This document shows, piece after piece, positions 47,745-55,032 of a stretch of DNA of 64,000 nt (position 1 is the first letter of the stretch; the number at the start of each line of letters is the position of its first letter). The position numbers and the translations under genes are program-made. Under the pieces are notes generated by a model, which saw only the letters and a list, made by a program, of their open reading frames with translations, was not told the origin of the DNA and searched no databases. This stretch comes from Vallitalea maricola (lineage in GTDB: Bacteria > Bacillota > Clostridia > Lachnospirales > Vallitaleaceae). The stretch is from NCBI RefSeq assembly GCF_036985595.1, contig NZ_BTPU01000061.1, positions 1 through 64,000 of the forward strand, written 5' to 3'.

Positions 47745-48419
47745 CTAATTTTTATGGATAATAAGAAAAACACTTGACTCATCTACCTCATGAATTTTAT
47801 AGTCATACCCTGATAAATCTCCAATCTCTTCTAAATCTTTCTGAGTATGCGTAGTAGCTTTAAAACCATCCTTACAAATAATAACTCCATCCTTTGATTT
47901 ATCATAATCAAGCTCACCTATTAACCCCTTATCAGCTTGTTCTTCAAACCACATTAGCCTATACTCCCAAAATTTTTCACTATAAGTACTGAAAAAAATT
48001 TTTCCACCACTCATAACCATTTTCAAAATCTTCTCAATCAAATCAGTCGATTTAATCTTCATTGCAGACAAACCATTTTGCAAACAAAGTACTACATCAA
48101 ACTTTTCTTCGAACTGAAGATTATGTACGTCCATATCTATAATCTTTGCATTGTGACTATCCTTCAAATATTCCTTTCCTAACTCAACACTTTCTACAGA
48201 AACATCAATGCCAACAATTGATTTACAATCACCCGCTAATTCCTTAACAATACGTCCATAACCTGCACCTAATTCCAAAACCCTTTCACTGCTTGTCAGA
48301 TTATCTCTAACAAAAGAGATTTCCGCATCCAAATACTGTTTTACTCTGGGTATTTCAGTTTCGTATGCCTTAAATAACATTGTTGAATTTAATTTTTGTG
48401 CATAATAATTATTTTTCAT
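47745..48419 (-). CDS. Class I SAM-dependent methyltransferase
   Basis: The 224-aa protein has the Rossmann motifs VLELGAGYGRIVKEL (motif I), GIDVSVESVELGKEY (motif II) and FDVVLCLQNGLSAM (motif IV). The substrate is unknown. The ATG at 48419 lies seven bases behind GGGAGG, and a TTG one codon earlier opens the longer frame. It is the last gene before the rearranged sigK/CRISPR region. Confidence 0.88.
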   Translation of the reverse strand: MKNNYYAQKLNSTMLFKAYETEIPRVKQYLDAEISFVRDNLTSSERVLELGAGYGRIVKELAGDCKSIVGIDVSVESVELGKEYLKDSHNAKIIDMDVHNLQFEEKFDVVLCLQNGLSAMKIKSTDLIEKILKMVMSGGKIFFSTYSEKFWEYRLMWFEEQADKGLIGELDYDKSKDGVIICKDGFKATTHTQKDLEEIGDLSGYDYKIHEVDESSVFLIIHKN

Positions 48420-48534
48420 CAATAAACCTCCCTTTCAAAAACTTAAAATATATTAACCCATAGTTTTGAAAAAAATTCTTTTATACTAATATTCAAATTC
48501 AATATATACTCAATTATATACCCTTTATTTATTG

Positions 48535-48620
48535 TTTTCAAACCTTCAGCATCATTAGCAATTCATTATCTATGCTAACCAAAAAACTACACTCCAAATT
48601 GAATATATATAATTACTATC
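48535..48620 (-). repeat. Decayed copy of the sigK/regulator junction
   Basis: The core at 48549-48593 matches 50779-50823 in 42 of about 45 bases. On the minus strand it reads V-S-I-D-N-E-L-L-M-M-L, the start of the sigK 3' half, then K-V-stop. Weaker similarity continues on both sides, including the opposite-strand Y-A-N-Q-K-T-T-L residues of the Xre regulator remnant. The two copies form a direct repeat around a 2.2-kb segment. Confidence 0.75.
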
Positions 48621-48680
48621 TCAGCAACAAGAATATATAATGTATTAGTATATATATAATTTGTCTTTATAACTATTTGT

Positions 48681-48716
48681 TTTACATTGTTTTAATATTC
48701 TGTTATAATATTACTA
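48681..48716 (+). promoter_or_regulatory. Strong promoter of the small hydrophobic peptide gene
   Basis: TTTACA (48681-48686), 17 nt, then an extended -10 TGTTATAAT (48701-48709). The predicted start falls at about 48716, exactly where the 5' arm of a long-range inverted repeat begins. Confidence 0.75.
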
Positions 48717-48924
48717 ATATGGTGTGTCCCTCGCCTGACGAATGGGGAGGACCTTTTATGAATACTTTTATTATTATTTTAGGTATTATTTTAACCTTGT
48801 TAAAAATTACTGAAACATTAATTAATATTCACATAAAGTTAAAAGGCTAGGGTATTGAATACTAAAAAGCCCTTTAGACAATTCAGTACCTATCTCCTCA
48901 ATCCTAGAGGGACAATACCATATT
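48716..48924 (+). other. mRNA with 5'-3' long-range pairing around the peptide gene
   Basis: AATATGGT + TGTCCCTC (48716-48732) can pair with GAGGGACA + ACCATATT (48907-48924), two 8-bp helices split by a 1/2-nt bulge. CCTC (48729-48732) can alternatively pair with GAGG (48747-48750) in the Shine-Dalgarno. A smaller hairpin lies after the stop (GTATTGAAT/ATTCAGTAC). Confidence 0.65.
48758..48850 (+). CDS. 30-aa hydrophobic peptide, candidate type I toxin
   Basis: The peptide begins MNTFIIILGIILTLLKI and ends in a basic tail (IHIKLKG). It is one transmembrane helix with charged C-terminus, the form of type I toxins such as Fst, TxpA or holin-like peptides. A strong GGGGAGGA site precedes the ATG. 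The gene has a near-consensus promoter, and its transcript can close end to end, which in known systems keeps toxin mRNA untranslated. The sequence does not match a named family that I recognise. It lies in the 2.2-kb segment between the two sigK-junction copies. Confidence 0.65.
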   Translation: MNTFIIILGIILTLLKITETLINIHIKLKG

Positions 48925-48954
48925 GGAACAAATGCCTTATAATCTTTATCTTAA

Positions 48955-49092
48955 TTAAGTAGTTTTCTCTTGGATTTCTTTATCCTTTGAAGCTTTTGTG
49001 ACTGCAGATTGAGCCTCATACTCATTCTGACTCTCTGCTAATCTAAGTAATTTTTGTACTTTCTCTATAACTGATTCTAATTCATTTTGCAT
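48955..49092 (-). CDS. 45-aa DUF2786-like miniprotein
   Basis: The frame starts MQNELESVIEKVQKLLRLAES and continues QNEYEAQSAVTKASKD. KVQKLLRLAESQNEYEAQSA matches the N-terminal helix pair of DUF2786 proteins, which are normally longer. A GGGGG site is nine bases before ATG. It converges on the toxin-like gene: its stop is 31 bp from the end of that gene's inverted repeat, so read-through would make an antisense RNA. It may be a small free-standing form or a truncated gene. Confidence 0.6.
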   Translation of the reverse strand: MQNELESVIEKVQKLLRLAESQNEYEAQSAVTKASKDKEIQEKTT

Positions 49093-49319
49093 CTCTAATT
49101 CCCCCTTTGTAAAATCAATCTTTTACAGTTGTTCCTGAACTAGACCAAACTTTAGTGGCTAAACTTATTAATCATTTTTAGATTTAATTTAATTCCTTAA
49201 TTCCTACTTATGTCCCGATTATGTCTGGTTCATTACTGACTGTGTCCAAATGCATTGTACTTGTTATAAATCTGTATTATACTCCTTGTATTATATAAAA
49301 AAGAAGGGATTGATTTTAT

Positions 49320-50294
49320 ATGGCAACCTATTATATGCTAGTATATTGTAATGACGGACCGGATACACCTACTAAATTTCTTATGGGAAGAAGAAATAAA
49401 GAAGGATACTTTTTCCACAAAAAAAGTGGTGGTGAAGACATACCAAGAAAACCTCAAGAATTTTACTCATCACAAACACCCGAAAAATTAGTTTTGCCCG
49501 GGGGAACACCTGATTCCAGTTCAGGTAGCCCCTTTAATCTTGCCAATACTGAATTCATGGAAGAAACAGGAGTAAATTTACTTGATGACAGCTATGGAGT
49601 ACATCAAGATCGAGATGTAAATGTACAACCTATATATGACAGAGGAAAGCTAAAAGCTTACATAGTGCAAGTCAAATTAAGCAATGATAATTTTAGAGAT
49701 CTTCAAACCCTAATTAACCAAAATATGGCTACTAAGAGTGATAAAAGAATTGCTATCCAAAATGGTACTTATCAAACGACTAGAACCGAATGCCCCATCC
49801 TAGATGATGAACTAAGTGGTATGGAAGTACTTGAAACTGGTACTGATAAATTTAATACAGTTCTTCAAGATATGGATACGATAGACCAAGGTGCACCTTA
49901 TAAATATAGAGGTTGGTTTGCAGAGGGTATTGTTAATTGTATTAAAAGAATTTACAATTTACATGTTGACACTACCTTCAATGACGGAAAAAATATAAAT
50001 AAATGGGTTCGTGATATAATCTTATATCTGGATAAGATGCATCGTACTCGTCGCCAACTTGATGGTCGCCGTCGTTATGAGCATGATGATTATCGTCGTC
50101 CTGAGCTTGATGTTCGCCCTAGTCGCAAATATGATGATTACCATCGTCATGAGTTTGACGATTATCATCGTGGTGAACCTGATGATTACCGTCGTCCTGA
50201 GTTTGATGATCGCCGTCGTCGCGAGCATGATAGCCACCGTCGTCGTGAGCGTGATCGTCATCGTCGTCGAGAACGCAGTCGTAGTCCTAGATGA
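49320..50294 (+). CDS. NUDIX-like protein with RS/RD/RE-rich octapeptide tail
   Basis: The 324-aa protein has two parts. Residues 1-245 resemble a NUDIX hydrolase: PEKLVLPGGTPDSSSG and LANTEFMEETGVNL give the G...REF-EE-G pattern, but with one extra residue and Ser in place of the first Glu, so activity is uncertain. Residues 256-324 are eight near-perfect octads (DDYRRPEL, DVRPSRKY, DDYHRHEF, DDYHRGEP, DDYRRPEF, DDRRRREH, DSHRRRER, DRHRRRER) ending SRSPR. The tail is disordered and of alternating charge, like eukaryotic RS domains. The DNA behind it is a 24-bp tandem repeat. It is expressed from its own promoter with an AAGGG site. Confidence 0.8.
   Translation: MATYYMLVYCNDGPDTPTKFLMGRRNKEGYFFHKKSGGEDIPRKPQEFYSSQTPEKLVLPGGTPDSSSGSPFNLANTEFMEETGVNLLDDSYGVHQDRDVNVQPIYDRGKLKAYIVQVKLSNDNFRDLQTLINQNMATKSDKRIAIQNGTYQTTRTECPILDDELSGMEVLETGTDKFNTVLQDMDTIDQGAPYKYRGWFAEGIVNCIKRIYNLHVDTTFNDGKNINKWVRDIILYLDKMHRTRRQLDGRRRYEHDDYRRPELDVRPSRKYDDYHRHEFDDYHRGEPDDYRRPEFDDRRRREHDSHRRRERDRHRRRERSRSPR
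50085..50291 (+). repeat. 24-bp tandem repeat encoding the octapeptide tail
   Basis: Eight units of 24 bp, each starting GAT GAT/TCC/CGC-type codons and containing CGTCGT runs, encode residues 256-319. The units diverge toward arginine-rich sequence at the 3' end. In-frame unit gain or loss would change tail length without a frameshift. Confidence 0.8.
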
Positions 50295-50357
50295 GGATTG
50301 ATAAAACTATTATTTTTTACTCTTTCCTATTTTCAGCCTGTATATTCTTTAATCAAA

Positions 50358-50390
50358 AGTAAGGCTACAGTTTATCACCGTAGCCTTACT
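50358..50390. terminator. Bidirectional terminator between the NUDIX-like gene and sigK fragment
   Basis: AGTAAGGCTAC (50358-50368) and GTAGCCTTACT (50380-50390) form a perfect 11-bp stem between two convergent genes. Confidence 0.8.
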
Positions 50391-50432
50391 AAATAATTCT
50401 TTAAATATGTTATTTTTATTTTCTGTGTATCA

Positions 50433-50813
50433 TTATCTACTTCCATTAAACTCCTTATACAACTTACTAAGTGCCTTCTTTTCAATCCTAGAAACATACG
50501 ACCTAGAAATCCCTAGCATATTTGCTATCTCTCTTTGAGTCTTTTCTGCTCCATTATTCAACCCATATCTTAGCTCTATTACTGTTTTCTCTCTCTGTCC
50601 TAGTACATACTTCATTTTATTATATAATAGACGTATTTTCATCTTCAGATCGACTTGGTCTACAATAGAATCTGCTTTTGTCTCAATAACATCAATTAAA
50701 CTGATCTCATTTCCTTCTTTATCAATTCCTATAGGTTCTTGAAGTGATATTTCTTTTGCATGTTTCTTTTCATTCCTTAGCATCATTAGTAATTCATTAT
50801 CTATGCTAACCAA
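50433..50813 (-). pseudogene. sigK: Sigma-K 3' half (SpoIIIC-like fragment)
   Basis: The 126-aa frame contains only regions 3-4 of a sporulation sigma factor. SLQEPIGIDKEGNEISLIDV and the HTH QREIANMLGISRSYVSRIEKKAL identify SigK rather than SigE. Regions 1-2 are absent and the frame opens with a chance TTG. The break lies at I-D-N-E-L-L-M, matching the I-E-N-E-I-L-M codons where the skin element splits sigK in B. subtilis (core AATGA, present here as GATAATGAATTA). The 5' half is not in the window and may lie beyond 64 kb. It could be a live split gene joined by excision, or a dead fragment. Confidence 0.8.
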
Positions 50814-50823
50814 AAGACTACAT
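50779..50823. repeat. Junction core, intact copy (skin-type att candidate)
   Basis: This 45-bp segment joins the sigK 3' half (left, minus strand) to the start-less Xre gene (right, plus strand). A near-identical copy lies at 48549-48593. It contains AATGA and TAATGATG near the sigK break. Confidence 0.65.
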
Positions 50824-51248
50824 TAGAAATAGGATATAGTGAGTTATCAGTTAATCAGTTACCAGAGATTACAATAGGGAATAGAATTAGAAAAAATAGA
50901 CTAAAAAAGGGGTTATCACAAGTAGCTCTTGCTAAGAAAGCTAACATTGGTAGGAAATATTTAATAGGTTTTGAAAATGACCAATACTTTCCTTCTTTAT
51001 ATAATATAAGAAAAATTGCTGAAGTATTACAGGTAGATGAAGATTATTTATGTGATAGTTATTTGAGGTTTATTAAAAATAATCCATCAAAGAAAATATT
51101 ATCAATAAGAGAGGGATTGAATTTAACTCGTAAGGAATTAGGTGAGTTATTGAATGTTCATTCTGGTACGATAAAAAAATGGGAGCTTAATATTTCTACT
51201 ATTAATAGGGTTAATTATAGTAAGCTTATTATTGAGCCTTCTGGTTAA
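50793..51248 (+). pseudogene. Xre-type regulator truncated at its 5' end
   Basis: A continuous 151-codon frame contains two helix-turn-helix domains. The first is NRIRKNRLKKGLSQVALAKKANIGRKYLIGFEND. The second is KILSIREGLNLTRKELGELLNVHSGTIKKWELN. No ATG or GTG occurs, and the first TTG (51063) lies after the first domain. The frame is closed by a stop inside the junction core. The natural start was therefore lost when the sigK sequence was joined. A short product from the TTG could still be made. Confidence 0.7.
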
Positions 51249-51286
51249 ATAATCTTCATTTATATATTTTGTACAGGTACTTATAA

Positions 51287-53032
51287 TTTAACTTACCAAT
51301 ATGGATAGATTAATACTGAATGATAAGGAAATCGCTTTTACTTCAAAGAAAACATTTACATTCCAATTTGGATAGATTAATACTGGCTTCTTCACCATCT
51401 TCTACTATGGCTACACTTATTTACATTCAAAATATGGATAGATTAATACAATATTCTTTAAATTCCTTTATAGGCATTTTATAAAAATTTACATTCCAAT
51501 ATGGATAGATTAATACAAAAAAAGAGGTGAATAAATTCATGCTTAATTTAAATTTACATTCCATATGGATAGATTAATACTTTAAATCCGGGAATATGTC
51601 ATGATATCTTTTTCTAATTCACATTCCAATATGGATAGATTAATACTGAGTATTCTACTCCTGCTTCAACTTCAAGTCACACATTTACATTCCAATATGG
51701 ATAGATTAATACAGACTTTCTCCACTTGCAGCAGCCAAATCTAAAGTATTTACATTCCAATATGGATAGATTAATACCTATTATGGTAATCTTTATATTT
51801 GCAAACGTATAAAATTTACATTCCAATATGGATAGATTAATACTATAAACCATAATATCACACACGCCATTTAAGCCGTTATTTACATTCCAATATGGAT
51901 AGATTAATACTATGATGTAAAGACTATATTTAATAAGCTTCATTATTATTTACATTCCAATATGGATAGATTAATACATATTCAGAAGGCAAAACCAATG
52001 TATTTGCATCATAATTTACATTCCAATATGGATAGATTAATACGAAACAGCTGTAATATGGAACAGCATTTGTGGGGAATTTACATTCCAATATGGATAG
52101 ATTAATACTATAACAGCTATGGTAATGCAAGGTGGTTATGTATATTTACATTCCAATATGGATAGATTAATACTAATATAAATATTTTATAAATCTATCT
52201 TCAGCTGTATTTACATTCCAATATGGATAGATTAATACATAAACACCAGTTTTTACAATTAGTCCCTTATATTCATTTACATTCCAATATGGATAGATTA
52301 ATACTGTTGTACTTTTAAGTTTATTCATACATTCTTCAATATTTACATTCCAATATGGATAGATTAATACTAACAAAAGTGTGGAAGTCTGGACCATTCA
52401 TCACCATTTACATTCCAATATGGATAGATTAATACGCTAAATGCTTTTTTATATATTTCTCAACCATTTCTTTATTTACATTCCAATATGGATAGATTAA
52501 TACCAAGACACAACACATTCATTTCAAAATAAATACATGATTTACATTCCAATATTGATAGATTAATACCTCCATCTTTGCGCTAAACTCCAAGCTAGTT
52601 TCATAATTTACATTCCAATATGGATAGATTAATACTGGCTTCTTTTAACATAGATACCGTTACTTGTGTTTATTTACATTCCAATATGGATAGATTAATA
52701 CAACTTCGCTTACAAAATCGTAACTATCAATTCCAATATTTACATTCCAATATGGATAGATTAATACTAGACATTCAAGAAGATTTAGATATATATATTA
52801 TAAATTTACATTCCAATATGGATAGATTAATACTTTGAACCATATATACGTCATATAGCATTTAAAGACCAATTTACATTCCAATATGGATAGATTAATA
52901 CATGGCTAATGGATTTGGAGCAGATGATATTTTAACATTTACATTCCAATATGGATAGATTAATACTCCGTTAAAAGTAACCGATAGACTTCATAATCCT
53001 AGATTTACATTCCAATATGGATAGATTAATAC
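51287..53032 (-). CRISPR. CRISPR array, 27 repeats, type I-B
   Basis: There are 27 copies of a 30-bp repeat with 26 spacers of about 34-38 bp. In the transcribed (minus) direction the repeat begins GTATTAATC and ends GGAATGTAAAT, which gives the AATGTAAAT handle typical of Clostridia I-B arrays. The leader is on the cas side: the repeats next to cas2 are identical, while those at the far end (51287-51650) carry substitutions and indels. One internal repeat (52541-52570) has TTG for TGG. No spacer was seen to match the window, though this was not checked exhaustively. Confidence 0.97.
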
Positions 53033-53220
53033 GCATCTCATTTAAGTCCCCTATTAATGTACACTTAAATTATAGTTTTTGTCGACCTCTTTTTATTATG
53101 TCTATTATTAATTTAATAATATCACAAATTAAGTATTCTATCTACCTAAACCTGCATGCCTTTAACTTTTGTCGTACTCCCAGTATTTTCACACTATGTT
53201 ACATCGACAATTCATTAGTA
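53033..53220 (-). promoter_or_regulatory. CRISPR leader
   Basis: The AT-rich interval between cas2 and the first repeat holds no gene. On the minus strand GTCGACAAAAACT (near 53074-53086) and TACGACAAAAGTT (near 53164-53176) are near-repeats about 90 bp apart. They could be binding sites used for adaptation or transcription. Confidence 0.7.
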
Positions 53221-53499
53221 TTAAAAAAAGTTAGATAATGCATCATCCTTTTTACCCCAAAATTCTTTATCTAACCATTTTTCATTTCTACTTTTAAATA
53301 TTATCACAGAATCTATGTTTTTTCTAATAAGTTTATTTAATTCTGACTTTAATTTTACTATTTGTCCTTCTGTTATTTCACCCTCAAAAACAGAATTTTG
53401 AATATGAGTTAAATATTTCTTACAGATTTTAAACACTTTACCTAATATTTTTTGTCCATTTCCTAGTCCACTTATGTCGTATACCAAAACAACATACAT
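53221..53499 (-). CDS. cas2: Cas2
   Basis: The 92-aa protein starts MYVVLVYDISG, with the conserved Asp of the ferredoxin-like fold, and has SVFEGEI and SVIIFKSR. The ATG at 53499 has an AGGAGG site, while the longer frame to 53523 overlaps the cas1 stop. It forms the adaptation complex with Cas1. Confidence 0.96.
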   Translation of the reverse strand: MYVVLVYDISGLGNGQKILGKVFKICKKYLTHIQNSVFEGEITEGQIVKLKSELNKLIRKNIDSVIIFKSRNEKWLDKEFWGKKDDALSNFF

Positions 53500-53513
53500 T
53501 TCTTTTTTTCCTC

Positions 53514-54506
53514 CTACCACCAAATTTTAAACCCCTCATATTCTTTCTCTCCCATTAAATGTTTTATCAATTTATAACATTCAAGTCTAATTAAATGCTG
53601 ATACGTTACATTTTTTGATAAATCTTTATGCCGAATTGTCTTTTTAAGCATATCATCAAACTTCATCGAGATTAATCTCGATGCATCTTTTTTTAAATGA
53701 AGATAATTTAAATCTTTTGTAAAACTATTTTCTGTAATTTGATTTTTATTTAGTAGTGAAAATATTAATCTATCACCTAAAATTGGTTTAAATACCTCTG
53801 CTAAATCCAAACTTAATGAGAATCTCCTTACTCCTGGTTCATGTAAATAGCTAATAGTCGGATTAAGTTGAGTTCTATATATTTCTCCTAATACTCTTGT
53901 ATACACTAATCCATTAACAAAAGAAATCATTGTATTAATCATATTGTCAGGAGGATTTTTTACTCTCTTTTCAAAATTTATTTGCTGATCAACTATAATA
54001 TTCCACGCAGAATAATATTGTTTTCTAATATTACCTTCAATACCCATTAATTCATTAATACTATCAGTTTTTAATATTTTTTTTCTCAGAGAATCAATTT
54101 CTATCATTGTTTTTTTTACATCTTTACCTCTACTATTATAGTATCTTAAATTTCTATAAATATTGGCAGCAGCAGCATCAATAAATTTCCTTGCTATACC
54201 AATTCTCTTTCTGTCATCATCATAATGCCTAACTTGTTTTACTAACAAGTTACCTGCAAGCAAAACCTCTTTTGGATAAAAGCTACCTGTATAAAAACTA
54301 TAATAATTAAAAAAGTGTAATGGTATTTGATTTTTTGATGCAAAATTTATAAATTTTGTATTTAATGTCATTTCAGACATAAAGTATATATCTTTTACTT
54401 GTTCTATAGGAATATCTCTAGTTTCATTATAACTATTTGTAAATTGCAGTGTATTATCCTTTCTATGTATATTTCCATTAGTATATATATAGTAACTACG
54501 TTTCAA
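53514..54506 (-). CDS. cas1: Cas1 integrase
   Basis: The 330-aa protein has the I-B type Cas1 start MKRSYYIYTNGNIHRKDNT and the catalytic stretch around NTMISFVNGLVYTRVLGEIY, SYLHEPGVRRFSLSLDLAEVFKP (Glu, His and Asp metal ligands). It inserts new spacers. It ends 14 bp before the cas2 start. Confidence 0.97.
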   Translation of the reverse strand: MKRSYYIYTNGNIHRKDNTLQFTNSYNETRDIPIEQVKDIYFMSEMTLNTKFINFASKNQIPLHFFNYYSFYTGSFYPKEVLLAGNLLVKQVRHYDDDRKRIGIARKFIDAAAANIYRNLRYYNSRGKDVKKTMIEIDSLRKKILKTDSINELMGIEGNIRKQYYSAWNIIVDQQINFEKRVKNPPDNMINTMISFVNGLVYTRVLGEIYRTQLNPTISYLHEPGVRRFSLSLDLAEVFKPILGDRLIFSLLNKNQITENSFTKDLNYLHLKKDASRLISMKFDDMLKKTIRHKDLSKNVTYQHLIRLECYKLIKHLMGEKEYEGFKIWW

Positions 54507-54523
54507 TTAGCTCACCTCCTTAA

Positions 54524-55018
54524 TTAAATATAGCACAGTTCAAAATATGCACATTTCTTGCAAAACCCTTTTTTTTCAAGCATAGGTGGTAATTTTCTAC
54601 CTACAATTTTTTTTAGATCTATTAAAATAGCTTCTATACACTTCTCATCCTCCTCTGTCAATTCTATGTTAATACACTGCTTTAGAAGTGGATAGTCAAC
54701 TTTACCCTTAATGTTTTCCACACCTTTATGTTTTAGATAATACAAATAATATTTTATCTGAATTATTCCTGCTTCTTCGATTTTTCTACTTTTTTTAACT
54801 TCATGTAATATCCCTTTATCTTTTATATAGTCAATATTAATTACATTATCTATATTTATATGTTTCTCTTCTCTTTCATAAGTATTTTCATCAAGAACCT
54901 TTCCTATTTTAATATTTTCATCGTCTGATTCCATTTGTATCTGATTGTAGAAGTACCATAATTTCCTCTTGCAAACAATGTAATAATAAATCATCATTCC
55001 ACTAATTGGCTTATCCAT
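54524..55018 (-). CDS. cas4: Cas4
   Basis: The 164-aa RecB-like nuclease has an N-terminal cysteine (YYYIVCKRKLWYFY) and a C-terminal cluster GFCKKCAYFELC for an iron-sulfur centre, with the GIIQIKYYLYYLKHKG segment of the fold. It trims pre-spacers before integration. Confidence 0.95.
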   Translation of the reverse strand: MDKPISGMMIYYYIVCKRKLWYFYNQIQMESDDENIKIGKVLDENTYEREEKHINIDNVINIDYIKDKGILHEVKKSRKIEEAGIIQIKYYLYYLKHKGVENIKGKVDYPLLKQCINIELTEEDEKCIEAILIDLKKIVGRKLPPMLEKKGFCKKCAYFELCYI

Positions 55019-55032
55019 ACCAATACCTCCTA

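Noticed and set aside
50022..50301. Threonine/isoleucine-rich and valine/methionine-rich frames over the octapeptide tail
   Set aside because: They are other-frame shadows of the 24-bp tandem repeat.
50433..50813. Sigma-E or another complete short sigma factor
   Set aside because: The PIGIDKEGNEISLIDV and SRSYVSRIEKKAL motifs match SigK and regions 1-2 are absent, so it is a fragment.
51677..52838. Several small reading frames across 51.7-52.8 kb with repeated peptide VLIYPYWNVN or LHSNMDRLI
   Set aside because: They are translations of the CRISPR repeats, which have period about 66 and stay open by chance.
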